A DNA stretch of 64,000 nucleotides from Candidatus Nanopelagicales bacterium (lineage in GTDB: Bacteria > Actinomycetota > Actinomycetes > S36-B12 > GCA-2699445), in assembly GCA_037045355.1 (NCBI GenBank), contig JBAOHO010000014.1, positions 1 to 64,000 on the forward strand, in the 5' to 3' direction. A program made the translations under genes and the position numbers. Under the pieces are notes generated by a model. It was given only the letters and a program-made list of their open reading frames with translations. It was not told where the DNA came from and searched no databases. Below, in pieces: positions 1 to 8,644 of this stretch. Position 1 is the first letter of the stretch. The number at the start of each line of letters is the position of its first letter.

Positions 1-35
1 CCCGCGGGGACCTTGGGGCACGACGCAGGCGGTGG

Positions 36-1023
36 TCAGGGCCGCCCGCTTGGTCCGGTCGCGCCGGGGCGGGCAGGCCGATCCGGGGGGCATGCCGCGA
101 TTTCCTGGTTGTAGGCCGATTGCAGGGCCAGAAAGCGCGCGGCTACCGGCGAAACGGTGCGTGACTTCAGCCAGGCGCAGCCAAAGCGCACCCGCAGGCC
201 CAGGTCAACGCCGGGCAGGCACGACCAGCTGGCCCGACGGCCACTTCCGGCGCCACCATGAAGGCCGGCATCAGCGAGATCGCGTCGCTGTGGCGCAGCA
301 CGTCCTTGAGCATGCCCGAGAGGTCACATTCGACCGCCAGCGGGCTCGCCGCCCGGTGGCTGCCGGCCGACGCGCTGGCGGGCAGCAGCGACCTGCAGCA
401 TCGCCGCTCTGCGCGGCGGTGAGGCTGGGGCCGGCCAGCGGATAGCTGAAGACGCGTCGGCCGGCGTGGGCGCAACCAGCCGCGTCAGCGGGTGCTCGCG
501 GCTGGCACACCACCACCATGCCGATGCTCGCTCAGCGGCCAGCACCGCAAAGTCGTCCATCTGCTGCACCTGGCTGAGCTCGAGCACGATCAGATCCACG
601 TCGCGCGCCCGGGCGCGGTCGGGCAGCTCCTGCCAGGGCGCCAGCACGGTCTTGAGGCGCAGGCCCGGGTGCGCCCGGTTGAGCTGGCCGATGGGCGGCC
701 CCAGCCAGCGCCGAGCCGCCATATGGCCCGACGCCGATGCGCAGTTCGCCCAGCTCCAGCCCCTGCGTCAGCGCGATGTCGCGCTCCAGGTCGCGCGTGG
801 CGCTGTCGAGCTGGCGGCGCGTGAGTGAGCAGCAGTCGCCCCACGTCGGTGGGCTCGATGGCGCCCCGGTTGCGCTCCAGCACCGCGCGCGCCGACGCTC
901 GGCCTCCAGCGCCTGGATGCTGCGCGACAGCGCTGGCTGGGTCAGGTGCACCGCCTCGGCGGCCCGGCTGAAGCTGCCGTGTTCGACCACGGCGATGAGA
1001 TGGCGCAACTGGCGCAGTTCCAT
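36..1023 (-). pseudogene. LysR-family transcriptional regulator, broken by frameshifts
   Basis: The N terminus starts at 1023 with a typical LysR winged helix-turn-helix: MELRQLRHLIAVVEHGSFSR, then AAEAVHLTQPALSRSIQALE. After about 45 residues the frame changes. The effector-binding domain can be followed only by switching among the three minus-strand frames (ELGELRIGV, LKTVLAPWQELPDRARARDVDLIV, SGMLKDVLRHSDAISLMPAF) to a plausible stop near 36. The summed length of about 320 residues is normal for the family. It is divergent from the GMC oxidoreductase at 1141, the usual place for a LysR regulator of its neighbour. The breaks are single-base indels, as in every gene of the first 5 kb, so they look like sequence errors more than decay. 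The ligand is unknown. The regulated target is inferred from position. Confidence 0.75.
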
Positions 1024-1140
1024 GAATGAGTCCAGTTCATCGAGTCAATGTTTCGAATGCATTGGACAAATAGTACGTCCGGTACCGATCATCCGGCAAT
1101 GCGCCCTCACAGAAGGCGTGTCCTTCAATGGAGACATTGC

Positions 1141-2753
1141 ATGACCCCCCAGACCTTCGATTACGTCATCGTCGGCGCCGGCTCGGCCGGCTGCGTGCTG
1201 GCCGCGCGGCTGAGCGAAGACCCGAACGTGACGGTCTGCCTGCTCGAAGCCGGCGGCCCCGACAAGAGCGTGCTGATCCATGCGCCCGCCGGCGTCGTGG
1301 CCATGGTGCCCACCAGGATCAACAACTACGCTTACGAGACCGTGCCCGCAGCCCGGCCTGAACGGCCGCAAGGGCTACCAGCCGCGCGGCAAGACGCTGG
1401 GCGGCTCCAGCTCGATCAACGCCATGCTCTACGTGCGCGGCAACCGCTGGGACTACGACCATTGGGCCGCGCTCGGCAACCCCGGCTGGAGTTATGACGA
1501 CGTGCTGCCGCTGTTCAAGCGCTCCGAGCACAACGAGCAGTTCGCCGACGACTTCCACGGCCAGGGCGGCCCGCTGAACGTGACCTACCAGGCGCACCAG
1601 AGCCCGGTCGAACGAGCTGTTCCTGCAAGCCGCCGCTGTCAACGGCATTCGCGCTGAACCCGGACTACAACGGCGCGGAGCAGGCCGGCGCCTTCCAGTA
1701 CCAGGTCACGCACAAGAACGGCGAGCGTTGCAGCGCGGCCAAGGCCTTCCTCACGCCCAACCTGTCGCGGCCCAACCTCAAGGTGATCACCCACGCCGTG
1801 TCGGCCAAAGTGACGCTGGAGGGCCGGCGCGCCACCGGCGTGGCCTACCACCAGGGCGGCGCCTTGCAGACGGTGCAGGCGCGGCGCGAGGTGATCCTGT
1901 CGGCGGGCGCCTTCGGGTCGCCGCAGTTGCTGCTGCTGTCGGGCATCGGCCCGGCCGCCGACCTGCAGAAGGTCGGGTGTGCCGGTGATGCACGACCTGC
2001 CCGGGCGTGGGCAAGAACCTGCAGGACCACATCGACTATGTGCAGACCTGGCGCGTGCCCAGCCACACCGACACCTTCGGCGTGTCGCTGCGCGGTTCGG
2101 CCCGGCTCACCGGCGCGATGCTGGAGTGGAAGAAGCAGCGCACCGGGATGGTCACCAGTTCCATCGCCACCTGCGGGGCCTTCTTCCGCTCCGCGCCCGA
2201 CGTGGCGGTGCCGGACCTGCAGCTGGTTTTCGTGCTGGGCATCGTCGACGACCACGCGCGCAAGCTGCACCTGGGCCACGGCATCTCCTGCCACGTCGAC
2301 CTGCTGCGCCCGCACAGCCGGGGCACGCGTCAGCCTGGCCAGCCCCGACCCGCACGACGCGCCGCTGATCGACCCGAAATTCCTGTCCGACGAGCGCGAC
2401 CTGCCGGTGCTGGTCAAGGGCGGCCAGATGCAGCAGCGCATCCTGGAGTCGAAGCCCTTCGACCCCATCCGCGGCCAGATGCTGTACCCGGTGCGCGCCG
2501 ACGACGCGGCCGCCATGGCGCAGGACATCCGCAACCGCGCCGACACCCAGTACCACCCGGTGGGCACCTGCAAGATGGGCCCCGACAGCGACCCGATGGC
2601 CGTGGTGGACGCACAGCTGCGCGTGCGCGGCATCGACGGCCTGCGGGTCGCCGATGCGTCCATCATGCCCACCCTGATCGGCGGCAACACCAATGCCCCC
2701 ACGCATCATGATCGGCGAAAAGCTGGCTGACCTGCTCGCGTTCCAACGCCTGA
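1141..2753 (+). pseudogene. GMC-family oxidoreductase (choline/alcohol dehydrogenase-like), frameshifted
   Basis: This is an FAD-dependent glucose-methanol-choline oxidoreductase, likely oxidising an alcohol to an aldehyde. ATG 1141 opens with the FAD Rossmann motif VIVGAGSAGCVLAARLSEDP. Further family blocks are GKTLGGSSSINAMLYVRG, LSAGAFGSPQLLLLSGIGPA, HPVGTCKMG and the C-terminal VADASIMPTLIGGNTNAP. These blocks lie in different frames. I count at least six single-base shifts, near 1345, 1610, 1650, 1980, 2325 and 2700. The 3' end is uncertain; a TGA at 2751-2753 in a corrected frame is my choice. All signature blocks are present in order, so the parent gene was probably intact and the reading is error-prone. 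The substrate cannot be given. The style is that of Burkholderiales rather than actinobacteria. Confidence 0.78.
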
Positions 2754-2791
2754 ACGCCTTCCAACAACTTCAATCCTTCCAGGAAACTCCC

Positions 2792-3291
2792 ATGAACCAG
2801 ACCATGAACAACGACCCTGGGCAGCGCGCTGCTCATCACCCTGCTGGCCCTCGCCGGCTGCGGCAAGAACGCCGGCGTCGGCGGCACCGCCGGCGACGCC
2901 GAAGTGGCCACGCAGAAGGCCAACGAAGCGATGCACCCAGGAGCTGAACCTGGCCGATCCCCAGGACTTCGAGGACGCCAAGCGCGGCTTCATCGCCGCG
3001 CCCGAAGGCAAGATCCTGGCCGCCGACGGCACCACGGTGCTGATCGACTTCGACGCCTACAAGTTCGTCGACGGCAAGCCGCCGGCCACCGTCAACCCGA
3101 GCCTGTGGCGCCACGCCACGCTGAACAAGGGCGTGGGCCTGTACAAGGTGCGCGACGGCGTGCACCAGCTGCGCGGCTTCGACATCTCCAACATCACGCT
3201 GATCGACGGCAAGACCGGCTGGATCGTGGTGGACGCGCTCACCGCCCGCGAGAGAGCTCGGCCGCGGCGATGGCCTTTGCGCGCAAGCACC
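2792..3291 (+). pseudogene. Linear alkylsulfatase (SdsA-like) lipoprotein, N-terminal fragment
   Basis: ATG 2792 is preceded by AGGAAA. After correcting small shifts near 2816 and 2935 the product opens with a lipoprotein signal (LLALAGCGK). It then matches the N-terminal part of SdsA1-type alkylsulfatases: QELNLADPQDFEDAKRGFIA, PPATVNPSLWRHATLNKGVG, GVHQLRGFDISNITLIDGKT and GWIVVDALTARE. The family hydrolyses primary alkyl sulfates with a metallo-beta-lactamase-fold domain. The di-zinc motif lies downstream of the point where this copy stops. At about 3291, after MAFARKH, the sequence changes abruptly to minus-strand repeat DNA, so the gene is cut by a junction. Co-direction with the GMC gene would suit alcohol release followed by oxidation, but that is inference. 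Confidence 0.7.
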
Positions 3292-3292
3292 C

Positions 3293-4969
3293 GCGCTGTC
3301 GGCCACCGCGGTCGGCGGATCGTTGACCGGCGGTGACGGTGACCGTGACGGTGCCGGTGGCGGTGCCGCCGTTGCCGTCGCTGATCGTGTAGGTGAACGT
3401 CGCGTGCCGTAGAAGTTCGGCGGCCGGCGTGAAGCGCACCGCGCCCGCCGACCAGCGTCACGGTGCCGCCGGTCGCCGGCTGGGTCACCGCGGTCACGGT
3501 CAAGGTCTCGCCGGTGTCGGGCGCGATCGATGTCGTTGGCCAGCACGTCGATCGCCGTGGCGCCGCTGTCCTCGGCCACCGTGATGGCGTCGGCGTTGGC
3601 GGTCGGCGGATCGTTGACCGCGGTGACGGTGACCGTGACGGTCGCGGTGTCGGTGCCGCCGTTGCCGTCGCTGATCGTGTACGTGAACGTCGTCGTGCCG
3701 TTGAAGTCCAGCGGGGGGCGTGAACGTGACCGGCGCCGGCGGTGAAGGTCACCGTGCCGTTCGCGGGCTGAGTCACCGCGGTCACCGTGAGGGTCTCGCC
3801 GCTGTCCGGCGCCGCGGTGTCGTTGGCCAGCACGTCGAGCGACGGTGGCCGCGCTGTCCTCGGCGACGGTGAGCGCGTCGTTCGACCGCGTCGGGTGCGT
3901 CGTTGACCGCCGTGACCGTCACCGTCACCGTCGCCGTCGCGGTGCCGCCGTTGCCGTCGCTGACCGTGTACGTGAACGTCGTCGTGCCGGAGAAGTTGGC
4001 CGCCGGCGTGAAGCGGACCACGCCGCCGGCCAGCGTGACGGTGCCGCCGGTCGCCGGCTGGGTCACCGCCGTCACCGTCAGCGTCTCGCCGGTGTCGGGC
4101 GCGGTCGTGTCGTTGGCCAGCACGTTGACCACGGTCGCCGCGCTGTCCTCGACCACCGTCACCGCGTCGTTGTTCGCGGTCGGCGGGTCGTTGACCGCCG
4201 TCACCGTCACCGTCACCGTCGCCGGTCGCGGTCGCCGCCGTTGCCGTCGCTGACCGTGTACGTGAACGTCGTCGTGCCGCTGAAGTTGGCCGCCGGCGTG
4301 AAGCCGCACGGCGCCGCCGACCAGCGTGACCGGTGCCGGTCGCCGGCTGGGTCGACCGCGCGTCACCGTCGAGCGTCTCGCCGGTGTCGGGCGCGATCGC
4401 TGTCGTTGGCCAGCACGTTGACCACGGTCGCCGCGCTGTCCTCGACCACCGGTCACCGCGTCGTTGTTCGCGGTCGGCGGGTCGTTGACCGCCGTCACCG
4501 TCACCGTCACCGTCGCCGTCGCGGTCCCGCCGTTGCCGTCGGTGACCGTGTACGTGAACGTCGTCGGTGCCGGAGTAAGTTGGCCGCCGGCGTGTAACCA
4601 GCACGACGCCGCCGACCAGCGTGACGGTAGCCGTCCGTGGTCGCTGGCTGGGTCACCGCCGTCACCGTCAGCGTCTCGCCGGTGTCGGGCGCGGTCGCGT
4701 CGTTGGCCAGCACGTTGACCACCGTCGCCCCGCTGTCCTCGGCCACCGTCGCCGCGTCGTCCGCCACAGCGGTCGGGTCGGATCGTTGACGTTGGTCGAC
4801 CGTGACGGTGACCGTCGCGGTCGAGCTCTGGTTGGTCGCGTCGGTGATCGTGTACTGGAAGGTGTCGGTGCCGGTGAAGTTGGCGTTGGGCGTGTACTGG
4901 ATCGTGCCGCTGGCGTTGACCGTCGCGGTGCCGTTGGCCGGCGCCGCGGCGATCGTCGTGACGATCGGC
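3293..4969 (-). pseudogene. Fragment of a giant repetitive adhesin (tandem Ig/cadherin-like domains)
   Basis: Minus-strand translation gives about five and a half copies of a domain of roughly 97 residues. It runs NDAVTVVEDSAATVVNVLAN, DTTAPDTGETLTVTAVTQPA, TGGTVTLAGGVVRFTPAANF, SGTTTFTYTVSDGNGG and TATATVTVTVTAVNDPP. Such domains (VCBS/cadherin-like, Ca-binding) are stacked in RTX adhesins and large surface proteins. The most upstream copy (about 4970-4800) is a diverged version with ANFTGTDTFQYTITDATNQ. Both ends are missing. Single-base indels move the reading among all three frames, so no long product exists as sequenced. Both borders coincide with junctions to unrelated genes (3292 and 4970). 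Confidence 0.8.
3361..4790 (-). repeat. Tandem DNA repeat, unit about 290 bp, five copies
   Basis: A landmark string beginning cggtgccgccgttgccgtcg recurs near 3361, 3651, 3940, 4229 and 4522, a period of 289-293 bp. That is the length of one adhesin domain of about 97 codons. Copies are highly similar at the DNA level, so the tract is prone to assembly collapse and mis-joining. Confidence 0.85.
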
Positions 4970-5455
4970 GGCGAAGTCCAGGACGTCCGGATCCAGCAGC
5001 GGCTGGAATGGGTGAGCCAGCGGGCCACCGAGCAACTCCACCGCGCCCCTGTCCGCCAAGTCGCGCAGCACGGATGACCCACCCGCGGACCACTTTTCGA
5101 AGTCCGAGATGGTTGTCCGCGCCCGAGTGGCCTCCCACCGGCCGAATGCCCGTGTCGCTGGGTCGCGGTCCGCGGTCATGCCGACCGCGCGCAGATGCCA
5201 ATCGTGCAGCCACACTTGCTGTTGGTCGTAGCAGTACGGGTCGTCGAGTTGGGCGGCGACGATCGGTGTCACACCGAGCGTCAGCAGGTCGCGGCGTCCC
5301 TCCTGCGCCAGCTGGTGCAGGATGTGAGTGAGTGGTTGGTAGGAGTGGGCCCACGCTTGGTGCAGCCACTCTTCGCCGACCGGCCAGGAACCGTGGCGGG
5401 CCAGCCAAGGCAGGTGGGTGTGCAGGACGAGGCAGAACGTGCCGACTTCGGTCAT
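4970..5455 (-). pseudogene. GH57 / DUF1957 alpha-glucan branching-enzyme-like protein, N-terminal fragment
   Basis: ATG 5455 gives VGTFCLVLHTHLPWLARHGS, the N-terminal strand of family GH57 1,4-alpha-glucan branching enzymes (DUF1957 type, Rv3031-like), which normally run to about 500 residues. About 160 residues are clean to LLDPDVLDFA. At about 4970 the frame runs into the adhesin repeat, so the catalytic core is missing. Its ATG overlaps the stop of the upstream methyltransferase (ATGA), indicating one operon. In mycobacteria the same pair (Rv3030-Rv3031) belongs to methylglucose lipopolysaccharide synthesis. Carrying that role over here is inference. Truncation is probably an assembly effect, since the quality change falls exactly at the junction. 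Confidence 0.8.
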
Positions 5456-6282
5456 CGGCGGGCGATCGCGATCAAGTCGAGATCCTCATCGGGCGTGATG
5501 GCCCCGATCCCGAAATCGGCAACCGTGACACCGGCGACAAGGTCCAGCAGGTCCTGGGTCCACTCGTCGGACAGAACGGCATGGACCTGGCGGGCGACGA
5601 CATCGGTGTCGTGCAGCCGGGGGGCATGGCGCAGGCCGTGCATCTGCACCGAGGTGAAGTTCGCGTCGGTGAGTCTGGCGACGAGCTGGTCGGCGTCGAA
5701 CTCCTCGACATGGAACGGGTTGGTCGGTTTCTCGCCGCGGCCGAGTCCAGGGGAGAAGGTGATGCGGTTGGGAGTGGAGACCACCAATCGTCCCCCGGGC
5801 CTGAGGATGCGGCGGCACTCGGCCAGGAACTCGTCGAGGTTCCACAGGTGTTCGATCACTTGCAGGCAGACCACTGTGTCGGCGGTTCCGCTGCGCAATG
5901 GCAGGTCCACCAGATTCGCCTGCAGTGTCTGGACCTTGGGGTAGGTGCGCCGCACGTGGGCGATGACGGCATCGTCCATGTCGATCGCGATCACTTGGGT
6001 GCCGGTGGCGCGGATCATGTCGGCGCCGTAACCCTCGCCGCACCCGGCTTCGATCACGGTCCCGGTGGCCAAGCTCTGGGCGGTGATCCACCGGTAGACG
6101 ACCTCGTGGCGACGGAACCAGTAGTTCTCACGGCTGACACCGGGGACAGTACGCTCGCCTGTGAGAGGAAGCTGTCCTTGAGGTGTCGGCACTGGGGCCT
6201 TCCATTCGTTCGCTGGTGTCGTCGTGTCGTACCGGCGGACGTCGGTGCGTTCCGTTGAGGTGCGACTGGCCGATTGTCCCAC
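5452..6282 (-). CDS. Class I SAM-dependent methyltransferase (Rv3030-like)
   Basis: A 276-residue Rossmann-fold methyltransferase. SAM motif I is VIEAGCGEGYGADMI, followed by the acidic strand end VIAIDMDD, DTVVCLQVIEHLWNLDEF (motif II region) and ILRPGGRLVVSTPN (post II/III). The N-terminal part LPLTGERTVPG..ENYWFRRHEVVY resembles the mycobacterial Rv3030 family, which is linked to the 6-O-methylglucose polysaccharide cluster. The chosen start is GTG 6282; a later start cannot be excluded because the first 35 residues look disordered. The stop overlaps the ATG of the GH57 gene, and operon partnership supports a polysaccharide methylation role. The acceptor sugar is not proven by sequence. 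Confidence 0.82.
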   Translation of the reverse strand: MGQSASRTSTERTDVRRYDTTTPANEWKAPVPTPQGQLPLTGERTVPGVSRENYWFRRHEVVYRWITAQSLATGTVIEAGCGEGYGADMIRATGTQVIAIDMDDAVIAHVRRTYPKVQTLQANLVDLPLRSGTADTVVCLQVIEHLWNLDEFLAECRRILRPGGRLVVSTPNRITFSPGLGRGEKPTNPFHVEEFDADQLVARLTDANFTSVQMHGLRHAPRLHDTDVVARQVHAVLSDEWTQDLLDLVAGVTVADFGIGAITPDEDLDLIAIARR

Positions 6283-6333
6283 CTGTCGTGGTTCCCGGTA
6301 CCACAGGATGACCGATGCCGCGTGAGCCGCTGC

Positions 6334-7062
6334 TCAGCATGTCCCTTCGGCCAGTCCGCTGCTGCTGTCGTAGCGGAAGGTCGCCGATTCGGACGCCGAA
6401 CCCTCCATGCAGTACGAGGAGGGCCCAGCGGTCACGATCCGGATCGTGACGCCGGGGGATGGGACGAATCCCAGCGATTGCAGGTTGTCGAGGTTCACGG
6501 TGTATGTCTGATTCGTCGTGAAGTAGGTCTCCTCGGCGACCGCGGCGTTGCGCAGATCAGCTTGGACGGCCGCAGAGAGCGCTTCGTTGCGCCCGTTGAG
6601 GGCTTCGTTGCGCTCGTTGAGGTAGGTGGGGATGGCGATCGCGACTACCAGAACGGCTCCCATGACCAGGCCCAGTCCGCCGGTGACGAGCCCGGCGACG
6701 GCCATCCCTTTTCCCGATTGGGGAGTCGCTGTCTGTTGCGACTTGCCAATGCTGCTGAGGGCGATGAATCCGAGGATGACCGCGATCAGGGCCAACGGCA
6801 GGCCGACGATGAGGACCGCGAGCAGCAGTCCCAGGATCCCCAGTATCAGCGAGGCGATGGCCGCCCCATTGGTCTTGGTCGGCTCACGGCCGGGCGACAA
6901 GGGTGCCGTCAGCAGGGTGGATGCCGGCACCCAGTGGGGGTCCTTGCCGGGGTCGTACACCATCGCATTCGCGGGGACCTGACCGGAGCGCAGCATGGCG
7001 AAGAGCTGCTCCGCCGAGTAGGGGCCATGTCTTTGGTCGTCGACTGAGATCCAGTAGTCCAT
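6334..7062 (-). CDS. GYF_2-domain membrane protein with pilin-like C-terminal region
   Basis: This 242-residue protein has three parts. Residues 1-50 resemble a GYF_2/DUF4339 domain (YWISVDDQRHGPYSAEQLFA, then a WVPAS end). Residues about 68-145 hold a DUF4190-like membrane region: ASLILGILGLLLAVLIVGLP, then a Gly-rich GLVTGGLGLVMGAVLVVAIA segment. Residues 150-242 resemble the shaft and globular part of minor pilins or pseudopilins: NAAVAEETYFTTNQTYTVNL, then two Cys (SSYCMEG and the final EGTC) that could form the usual C-terminal disulfide. Seven bases separate it from the permease stop, so it may be first or last in a small minus-strand group. The function is unknown. A surface-exposed sensor or assembly factor is a guess from the architecture. 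Confidence 0.72.
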   Translation of the reverse strand: MDYWISVDDQRHGPYSAEQLFAMLRSGQVPANAMVYDPGKDPHWVPASTLLTAPLSPGREPTKTNGAAIASLILGILGLLLAVLIVGLPLALIAVILGFIALSSIGKSQQTATPQSGKGMAVAGLVTGGLGLVMGAVLVVAIAIPTYLNERNEALNGRNEALSAAVQADLRNAAVAEETYFTTNQTYTVNLDNLQSLGFVPSPGVTIRIVTAGPSSYCMEGSASESATFRYDSSSGLAEGTC

Positions 7063-7068
7063 GGCAGG

Positions 7069-8565
7069 TCACATGTCGGGCACGAGCACCGGGGTGTCCG
7101 TCGTGAGAGTTTCCCCGCGGAAGAACGCCGGTTGCCGTAGTTGCCACAGCAGCATCAAGACGACGCCGACCAGCAATGATCCGATGCCGATGACGAACAC
7201 GCCACCGATGCCGAAGTAGGAACTGCCGCTGTAGTCGGGACTCCACATCTGGATCGCGCTGACGATGAACGCGAAGCCGAGCATCAGCCCACCGAGCAGT
7301 GGGAACAAGAACATGAAGAGGAACGGCCGAACCCCGGTGAAGGCCTCTTTGCGGAAGTACCACACACTCGCGAAGCCGGTCAGGCCGTAGTAGAAGGCAA
7401 TGGCCAGCGAGATGGACAGGATCGAGTCCTGCAGCACGCTTTCGGAGATGATCGACATCCCGATGAAGAACGACAAGCCGATCCCGCAGGTCACGAACGT
7501 GGAGTATCCGGGAGTCATGTACTTGGGGCTGACCTTCGCGAACTTGTCAGGCAACGCCTTGTACACGGCCATTGCCAGCGTGCCACGTGCGGTGGGCAAG
7601 ATCGTGGTCTGAGCGGAGGCGGCGGCTGACAACAGGGTCACGATGAGGATGAAGATCATCCCCCACTGGCCGAGCAGGGGCAGTGCCATGGCGGCGAAAA
7701 CGTCGGTCTGGACGTCGGGGTTATTGAGCCCGGTCCCGGTTTCGCCGAGGCCCATGTATCCGACTGTGGCGGTGGTCACGGCGACATAGCCGACCAGCAG
7801 AATCACGGTAGCGATGAGTGCGGCGCGCCCGGGTGTCTTCTCGGGATCTTTGGTCTCCTCGTTGATGGCCAGGATGGTGTCCCAACCCCAGTAGATGAAC
7901 AGGCAGAGCAGGACGCCTTCGATGAACTCGGAGAAACCGAGATTGAGGGGGTTCAGCCAGGACCATTCGGGCGTGAGTGACTCCGAGGACCCGTTGCCCG
8001 AGTAGAGCGCCCAGAATGCGGCCCCGGCGAGCAGCGCCAGTGCGATGTACTGCAGGATCACCAGCACGGTCTGCATCCACTCGGCGATCTGGATGCCCCG
8101 GACCGCCAGGAACGTCATGGCGATGATGAAGACCGATCCGACGATGGCGATCGCGACACGGCTGTCGGCGAGGTCCTGGTTGCCGATGATCTCGAAGAAG
8201 TACTGACCGGTCACCTCAGCCGCGTTGCCCAGGAAGATGATGCCGGTGACGACGATGGCCCAGCCCCCCATCCATCCCGTGTGCGGGCCGAACGCCTTGG
8301 TAGCCCACGTGAACGTGGTTCCGCAGTCCGGTACGACGGTATTGAGCTCGCGGTAGGCATAGGCCACGAAGAGCATCGGAATGAAGGCGACTAGCATGCA
8401 GGCCGCGGATTGCACACCGGCGACTGCCGCCACCAGGCCGATGGTGGCCGCCAAGGAGAACACCGGAGCCGTGGAGGACAGGCCCATCATCGTGGCGCCG
8501 AACAAGCCGATCGTGCCGGCACGCAGGCCTTTGGCCTGGACCTCTTCACTCTCCTCGACGTGCAC
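7069..8565 (-). CDS. APC-superfamily amino acid/polyamine permease
   Basis: About 498 residues with some 12-13 hydrophobic segments. The APC hallmark in helix I is present: GLFGATMMGLSSTAPVFSLA. The helix VI region follows (IEGVLLCLFIYWGWDTILAI, then NEETKDPEKTPGRAAL), the typical consensus of this transporter family. The reading frame is open upstream to 8670, but that extension would overlap the divergent gene at 8645. GTG 8565 (HVEESEEVQAKGLRAGTIG) gives the usual short cytoplasmic N terminus, so I prefer it; no clear ribosome binding site decides. The substrate (amino acid, polyamine or other amine) is not determinable. Confidence 0.8.
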   Translation of the reverse strand: MHVEESEEVQAKGLRAGTIGLFGATMMGLSSTAPVFSLAATIGLVAAVAGVQSAACMLVAFIPMLFVAYAYRELNTVVPDCGTTFTWATKAFGPHTGWMGGWAIVVTGIIFLGNAAEVTGQYFFEIIGNQDLADSRVAIAIVGSVFIIAMTFLAVRGIQIAEWMQTVLVILQYIALALLAGAAFWALYSGNGSSESLTPEWSWLNPLNLGFSEFIEGVLLCLFIYWGWDTILAINEETKDPEKTPGRAALIATVILLVGYVAVTTATVGYMGLGETGTGLNNPDVQTDVFAAMALPLLGQWGMIFILIVTLLSAAASAQTTILPTARGTLAMAVYKALPDKFAKVSPKYMTPGYSTFVTCGIGLSFFIGMSIISESVLQDSILSISLAIAFYYGLTGFASVWYFRKEAFTGVRPFLFMFLFPLLGGLMLGFAFIVSAIQMWSPDYSGSSYFGIGGVFVIGIGSLLVGVVLMLLWQLRQPAFFRGETLTTDTPVLVPDM

Positions 8566-8633
8566 GTGCGAAGCGTGCCACAACTCGGCCTCTCGTCTCA
8601 GGTCGAACGCTGCGACGTCACACCATGATTGGA

Positions 8634-8639
8634 TACCGT
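8634..8639 (+). promoter_or_regulatory. Putative -10 box (TACCGT) for a leaderless mRNA
   Basis: TACCGT ends 5 nt before the GTG at 8645. The position fits transcription starting at or next to the start codon and supports that start. Confidence 0.45.
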
Positions 8640-8644
8640 GCCTC

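Noticed and set aside
4960..4980. Transposon or phage insertion at the 4970 junction
   Set aside because: No transposase, integrase, inverted repeats or target duplication; the change of base-level quality at the same point favours an assembly join.
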